A stretch of 64,000 nt of DNA, from the NCBI RefSeq assembly GCF_031844705.1, contig NZ_CP134609.1, positions 5,828,001 through 5,892,000 of the forward strand. The letters are read 5' to 3'. Numbering within the stretch: position 1 is the first letter of the stretch; every line of letters starts with the position of its first letter. A program made the translations under genes and the position numbers. The stretch comes from Streptomyces sp. ITFR-16. Lineage in GTDB: Bacteria > Actinomycetota > Actinomycetes > Streptomycetales > Streptomycetaceae. This document shows, piece by piece, positions 59,934 to 64,000 of this stretch. Under the pieces are notes generated by a model. That model saw nothing but the letters and a program-made list of their open reading frames with translations, made no database searches and was not told where the DNA came from.

Positions 59934-61880
59934 TCAGCGCAGTGCGCCGACCCGACTGCCGTCCGTCAGCCGTCCGTTCAGCCGGGCCCGGTCGCCCGCC
60001 CGGGCCGGCACCGCCAGCAGCCGCCCCTGCGCCCGGCCGCTCACCCCGCCCGATGTGGTCAGCGACGCGAACTGCTCGCTGCCCGCCGCGAGGACGTACC
60101 ACCGCCCGGCGTGCGACTTCCACAGCACACCGGCCAGCACCCGGGGCGTACGCGTCCCGCACGCCGGGGAGTCCTCGGCCCGCGCCGCGACCGCCCCGGG
60201 CGGCCGGCTCCCCGACGGCCGCGCGGACGGGGCCTGGAACTGGGCGAGGACCCGGCTCCCGGTGCCCCGCCAGGTCTCCGCCCGGGTGCACAGCCACTGG
60301 GCGGCGCCGTTGCCCTCGGGCAGCGGCTGGGTCGCGTACATCCAGGAGTTCACCGACCGCACCCCGTGCGAGCGCACCGCCGGCAGCAGACAGGCGGTCC
60401 GTGCCCAGCTGTCCAGCTCCGCCCGGCCCGCGACGTCGTGCGGCTTCGCCGGGGGACCCGAGGTCAGCCGGGCCGGGGCGAGCTCGCCCAGATCCGTCAG
60501 CAGCCGCACCGCCGTGCCGTCCGCCAGCTCGACGGCGTCCCAGGTCCGGCAGCCGGGCGCGGTCGCCGGGCTGGTCAGCGCCTCGCTCACCCCGTCGGGG
60601 GAGCGGCGCAGCGTGCGCGGCGCCCGGTCCGGCGCCAGCAGGTCCCGCACCCGCAGGCTCCGCACCCAGGGTGCCGTCAGATAGCGCACCCTGCCCTCCG
60701 CGCGGTCCACCACCAGCGCCCCCGACGACGCGGTGTCCGCCCCGTCGACCCGGGCGAAGTCCAGCACCGCCCCCTGCGACGGGTCGGCGTTGCGGGGCTC
60801 CGCGTACCGCACGACCCGCAGCCCGTCGTAGAACAGCACCACCGCGGACGCGCCCACCTCGCCCGCGTACAGCAGCTGCGGCGGGCCCATCGGCGGCCCC
60901 GCCGGCGTCCGGGGCGTCGCCGACGTCCGCACCCCGGGACCCGGCCGTGCCCACACCGCCAGCGCCCGCCCCAGCAGCCGGGTGTCCTGCGTGCGGTCGC
61001 CGCGCGTGGGCCAGGCCGTGAAGTCGGAACGCGGCGAGCGCTGCCAGAACGTCGCCGGCACCACCCGCAGCGCCGCCGGGTCCAGCGCCGCTTCGGACGC
61101 CGGATTGCGCGTGTACAGCGGAGCCGACAGCGCGTCGCGCCCCCAGCCGTCGCCCGGCAGCACCAGCAGTGCCCCGCACACCAGCAGCGCGGCGGCGCCC
61201 GCCAGCGCGGCCCTGCCATGTCTGCGGCGGCGCGGCAGATCCGGCGGCCGGGCCTGGAGCGAGCAGGGGTCGAACTCGGGCGAGGCCAGCAGCGCGTACG
61301 GGGCGCACACCCCGTCCGCCTCCGTCAGGGCGGCATGCGGATCGGCCACCCCGGCTGCGGCCAGCTCCCGCCGGACCTCCCCGTCGGCCAGCCCCTCCAG
61401 GCCGCGCAGGACGAACGCGGCGCGCGCCCCGCCGCTGACCGCCGACAGCCGCTGCGCCAGGGCGAGTTCGTCCGCGCCGCCCGAGTGCGGGAGCAGCCGC
61501 AGCCCCCAGGCCAGCGGCAGCACGGGCGGCAGCTGGGCGCGGCGCGGCCAGAACCGCAGCCGGCGAGGCCGCCCCGCCGCGAGCGCCCCGCGCAGCACCT
61601 GCCGTCGTACGTACGCGTAGCCGGGGGACGCCGGGGCGGTGCGGGCGGCATGGCGGGGCTGGGGGACGCCGGCGGCCGTGGCCCGGCTGCGGTGCGCCGA
61701 CTGCAGGGACCGCTGGGCCAGGGCATGGGCGGTGAGCACGCGCCGGCTGCGGCTCAGGGACGGTGGCAGGACCAGATAGCCGAACCTGACCAGGCGCGGG
61801 TAGTGCTCGACGAGCGCGGCCTCGGCCTGCTCCGCATCGACCGGGGCGGCGGCTGACGGTACCTCTGACAGTGGGCGCAC
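59934..61880 (-). CDS. large membrane-anchored protein with sigma-factor-like N-terminus
   Basis: This 648-residue protein is of unknown function. Residues about 15-200 (AALVEHYPRLVRFGYLVLPPSLSRSRRVLTAHALAQRSL, a predicted helical run, then RAAFVLRGLEGLADGEV) resemble degenerate ECF sigma regions 2 and 4. A basic patch (RRRRHGR) and a transmembrane helix (about 220-240) follow, and the remaining 400 residues are a Pro/Arg-rich outward domain with WYVLAAGSEQFASL near the end. The start GTG at 61878-61880 is uncertain. It resembles conserved Streptomyces proteins recalled only as hypothetical. It may be a transmembrane sensor derived from a sigma factor. Confidence 0.7.
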   Translation of the reverse strand: MRPLSEVPSAAAPVDAEQAEAALVEHYPRLVRFGYLVLPPSLSRSRRVLTAHALAQRSLQSAHRSRATAAGVPQPRHAARTAPASPGYAYVRRQVLRGALAAGRPRRLRFWPRRAQLPPVLPLAWGLRLLPHSGGADELALAQRLSAVSGGARAAFVLRGLEGLADGEVRRELAAAGVADPHAALTEADGVCAPYALLASPEFDPCSLQARPPDLPRRRRHGRAALAGAAALLVCGALLVLPGDGWGRDALSAPLYTRNPASEAALDPAALRVVPATFWQRSPRSDFTAWPTRGDRTQDTRLLGRALAVWARPGPGVRTSATPRTPAGPPMGPPQLLYAGEVGASAVVLFYDGLRVVRYAEPRNADPSQGAVLDFARVDGADTASSGALVVDRAEGRVRYLTAPWVRSLRVRDLLAPDRAPRTLRRSPDGVSEALTSPATAPGCRTWDAVELADGTAVRLLTDLGELAPARLTSGPPAKPHDVAGRAELDSWARTACLLPAVRSHGVRSVNSWMYATQPLPEGNGAAQWLCTRAETWRGTGSRVLAQFQAPSARPSGSRPPGAVAARAEDSPACGTRTPRVLAGVLWKSHAGRWYVLAAGSEQFASLTTSGGVSGRAQGRLLAVPARAGDRARLNGRLTDGSRVGALR

Positions 61881-62006
61881 ATTCAGCAGAACGAGCGAAT
61901 CGTGCGATGGTCACTCCGGCCGGGCCCCGGCGGCCGCGTCCACCGGCCCGGTACGGCCTTCCCCGTTCGGCCGCCGCGCGGCCGGGGGAAGCGGCACGAT
62001 GGCCGG

Positions 62007-62483
62007 ATGGTGACGCGGCGCGGGACGCGAAGGATACGGGATGCGCGGCGCCTGGCCGCCGTCGTGGCCGGATGCGCGGGCCTGGTCCTGCTGACGGCGT
62101 GCTCGGGCGGCGGCGGGGAGAGCGCCGTACCGCCGACCGCGACCGGCACACTGGAGGAGCTCGCGGCCCAGGCGGGCTGCGAGCCCAGGATCCAGACCGA
62201 CGCCCAGGAGCTGCGGCAGGCCAACTGCACCACGGAAGACGGGCGTTATGTGCTGGCCACCTTCGCCACCGACCGGGGCCAGCGCGAGTGGATCAACGAG
62301 GCGAACGACTACGGCGGCTCGTACCTGGTCGGCCGCAGGTGGGTGGCCGTCTCGGACGCCGAGGTGGTCACGGCACTGCGCGGCCGGCTCGGCGGGACGG
62401 TGGAGACCGCCTCGCCGCACCACTCGGGAAGTGGTGGCAGTGGGGGGAGCGAGGCAGGACACTCCGGTCACCGCACGAGCTGA
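62007..62483 (+). CDS. small lipoprotein
   Basis: This 158-residue exported protein has a basic start (MVTRRGTRRIRDARR), a hydrophobic stretch and the lipobox LLTAC, followed by a Ser/Gly linker. The small mature domain has cysteines in AGCEPR and ANCTTEDG that may pair, and YVLATFATDRGQREWINEAN. The tail is Ser/Gly/His-rich. The function is unknown. It is divergent from the sigma-like gene. The ATG at 62007 is the best start, although the ribosome site is distant. Confidence 0.8.
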   Translation: MVTRRGTRRIRDARRLAAVVAGCAGLVLLTACSGGGGESAVPPTATGTLEELAAQAGCEPRIQTDAQELRQANCTTEDGRYVLATFATDRGQREWINEANDYGGSYLVGRRWVAVSDAEVVTALRGRLGGTVETASPHHSGSGGSGGSEAGHSGHRTS

Positions 62484-62530
62484 CCGCGCAGGCGGGCGGG
62501 GGCGCGGGGGAGGCGCCGAGCCACAGGGGC

Positions 62531-64000
62531 TCAGCGGCATGTGCGCCCGGAATTGATGCAGCTCACCACTTTCCGCATCAGCCTGGCGTCGAAGACGTTG
62601 ATGAAGTCACCGTGGTCCGTGACGGGCTTGTGCAGCTGCTCCGGGAAGGAGTCGACGGCGAACCCGGGCCCCGGCGGCACGTCGTAGACGATGCGCTGGA
62701 CCAGCTGCGGAATGGCCCGGAAGCCCTCGGGGCACCGCCCGTCGTCCTGGGCGAACGCCACATGGGTGCGGTGGTTGGCGCTGTCGGTGTTCTGCCCGTC
62801 CCGGCAGCTCTGGAAGGCGAAGGAGCGGACGACCTGGCTGCCCTGCGGGCAGATCGGGTACTTGTCCTTCAGCTGCCGGTCCTCGAAGCCGGTGCAGCTC
62901 CAGGAGGCGTTGGCGTTGGCGTCGCCGTTGGTGAAGGCCTTGGCGTCACCGGTGATGATGCGCAGGAAGCGCGGCATGGCCGTGACCTTGCCGGTGGGGT
63001 TCCCGGTGAACTTCAGCGTCACCTGGGCGGGCGTCTGGATCTCCCCGGTGTTCTGGTCCCTGCCCCCGCCGTCGGCGTCCGCGTCGTTCTCGTCCGCCCC
63101 GTTCTGCAGCCGGAGCACGGGCCAGTAGTACGTGGAGCGGTCGCCCTGATTGCGGCAGGTGGTGTCCCCGGCGGCCAGCTCGTCGTCGCCCGCGAAGGCG
63201 TCCGTGGCCTGGTTGCCGACGTAGTCGTGCATGTGGTGGGCGCCGTTGCTCACGCCGGGCGCGGCGATGACGTTGTCCGGGTTGAACTTCCCGTTCTCGT
63301 TGCGCCCGCACTCGGTGGTGAAGGTGCCGCGCGAGGCGCCGCGCAGCCGGGCGGGCCTGCCGGCATCGGGCTGGACGGACTGGATGTCGACGAAGTCGGA
63401 GTCCTCGGGGCCGTTGCCGCTCGGGGCCGGGTCCCGGCCGTCACCGTTGCCGTCGCCGCCGTTCCCGGGATCCTGCGAGGGGGCCTGTGACGGGTCCTGC
63501 GACGGGTCCTGCGAGGGCTCCGGCGGGTCGTCGTCGGCACGCATGCTGCACGGGGCCAGCGAACCCAGTCGCTCCGGACGCTTCGCGCTGCGCCCGATCG
63601 CGGTCGCGATGCGGTCGATGCTGGCGGTGCGCCGGGCCCTGAGCGGGCCCAGCACGGTGTTCTCGGCGAGACCGGGCTCCCGGGCCATCCGGTCCCTGCG
63701 GTCGGCGAACTCCCGGTAGGCGTCGGTGATCTGGGTGTCCATGGCGGCCAGTTCCCGGTCCACCTCCGCCCGCGCGGGTGCCGGCACCTCGGGGATCGCG
63801 TCGACCACCTCCGGGCAGTCGATGGTGGAGGCCTGGCGGACCGGCTGCTGCCAGTGCCGGCCGTGCGGGGAGCCGGCGGACCCCTCGCCCGCAGAGGCGT
63901 AGACGTTGACCGCGGCCAGCCCACCCCCGCCCAGGATCAGTGCGGCCGAGGCGATGATCGCCCGGTTGGCCAGGGTGGAGCGTTTCTTGCGCGATGTGCG
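62531..64000 (-). CDS. DUF1996 domain secreted protein (5' end cut by window)
   Basis: The visible 489 residues of this leftward gene begin inside a basic stretch (RTSRKKRSTLANRAI), followed by a hydrophobic signal or anchor (AIIASAALILGGGGLAAV), so only the first few residues are missing. The region to about residue 170 has CPEVVDAIPEVP and a Pro/Ser/Gln repeat. The DUF1996 domain follows, with ECGRNENGKFNPDNVIAAPG, HHMHDYVGNQATDAF, TTCRNQGDRSTYYWPVLR and SWSCTGFEDRQ. DUF1996 is found in fungal and actinobacterial secreted proteins of unknown activity. Several cysteines suggest disulfides. Confidence 0.9.
   Translation of the reverse strand, partial: RTSRKKRSTLANRAIIASAALILGGGGLAAVNVYASAGEGSAGSPHGRHWQQPVRQASTIDCPEVVDAIPEVPAPARAEVDRELAAMDTQITDAYREFADRRDRMAREPGLAENTVLGPLRARRTASIDRIATAIGRSAKRPERLGSLAPCSMRADDDPPEPSQDPSQDPSQAPSQDPGNGGDGNGDGRDPAPSGNGPEDSDFVDIQSVQPDAGRPARLRGASRGTFTTECGRNENGKFNPDNVIAAPGVSNGAHHMHDYVGNQATDAFAGDDELAAGDTTCRNQGDRSTYYWPVLRLQNGADENDADADGGGRDQNTGEIQTPAQVTLKFTGNPTGKVTAMPRFLRIITGDAKAFTNGDANANASWSCTGFEDRQLKDKYPICPQGSQVVRSFAFQSCRDGQNTDSANHRTHVAFAQDDGRCPEGFRAIPQLVQRIVYDVPPGPGFAVDSFPEQLHKPVTDHGDFINVFDARLMRKVVSCINSGRTCR
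63468..63520. repeat. 12-bp tandem repeat coding a Pro-Ser-Gln-Asp linker
   Basis: Four to five copies of a 12-base unit close to GGGTCCTGCGAC lie in the DUF1996 gene and encode the repeated PSQD linker between the N-terminal region and the domain. Copies differ by one or two bases, so slippage is possible but not recent. Confidence 0.7.

Noticed and set aside
63468..63520. Short regularly spaced repeats that might suggest a CRISPR-like array
   Set aside because: The period is 12 bases with no spacers, and it encodes a Pro-Ser-Gln-Asp linker in a real gene.

Overview
The window is typical high-GC Streptomyces chromosome: strong third-codon-position GC bias, frequent GTG starts, 4-base start/stop overlaps, GC-rich hairpin terminators without U-tracts, and many gene families characteristic of the genus. 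From memory, gene content and order (nadE, glnA2, glnE, malR-malEFG-aglA, amylase, pullulanase) match the core region around SCO2226-SCO2241 of S. coelicolor. That synteny is recalled and was not searched. I see no tRNA, rRNA, CRISPR array, insertion sequence or prophage.

Layout. 0-5 kb: methionine aminopeptidase (cut by the window edge), an MFS exporter, an F420-dependent NADP reductase and a site-2 protease. 5-10.5 kb: an AfsR/SARP-type regulator convergent with a DrrAB-type ABC exporter. The exporter's upstream region carries six regularly spaced heptamers of the kind SARPs bind. 10.5-16.7 kb: panB, a DHA2 drug exporter with its TetR repressor and a 19-bp palindrome, a membrane-anchored EEP-family protein, and a second MFS exporter with a palindrome and hairpin in its leader. 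16.7-24.3 kb: NAD synthetase; a probable copper/redox group (multicopper oxidase, a His/Met-rich DUF6153-like membrane protein behind a CsoR-like box, a CBS protein, DUF305 and DUF3105 proteins); and a glnA2-type glutamine synthetase homologue. 24.3-28.9 kb: a patchwork of small accessory genes (APH-like kinase, Nudix, VOC, dienelactone hydrolase) and a TetR with a divergent membrane protein controlled by duplicated operators.

28.9-38.4 kb: saccharopine dehydrogenase-like protein, APC permease and universal stress protein; a HemK-like methyltransferase behind a tandem-hairpin leader; an FMN-binding protein; glnE; and a PAP2 phosphatase. 38.4-54.5 kb: the maltose/maltodextrin and starch system. 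It comprises malR, malEFG, the intracellular glucosidase aglA, a second MalR-like LacI regulator coupled to aglA, a secreted alpha-amylase with a starch-binding domain, and a 1774-residue secreted protein with two complete GH13 active sites. Secreted enzymes cut starch, MalEFG (with an ATPase encoded elsewhere) imports the products, AglA hydrolyses them, and MalR-type sites lie before malR, malE and the amylase. 54.5-64 kb: an NB-ARC/TPR protein, a small isomerase, a TetR/ferredoxin-reductase/diiron-hydrolase group, a sigma-like membrane protein, a lipoprotein and a DUF1996 protein cut by the right edge.

The observations most worth follow-up are the heptamer array next to the SARP gene, the tandem-hairpin leader at 32.7 kb with a possible AUU-start peptide, the CsoR-like box in the copper group, and the two near-identical LacI regulators flanking malEFG-aglA.
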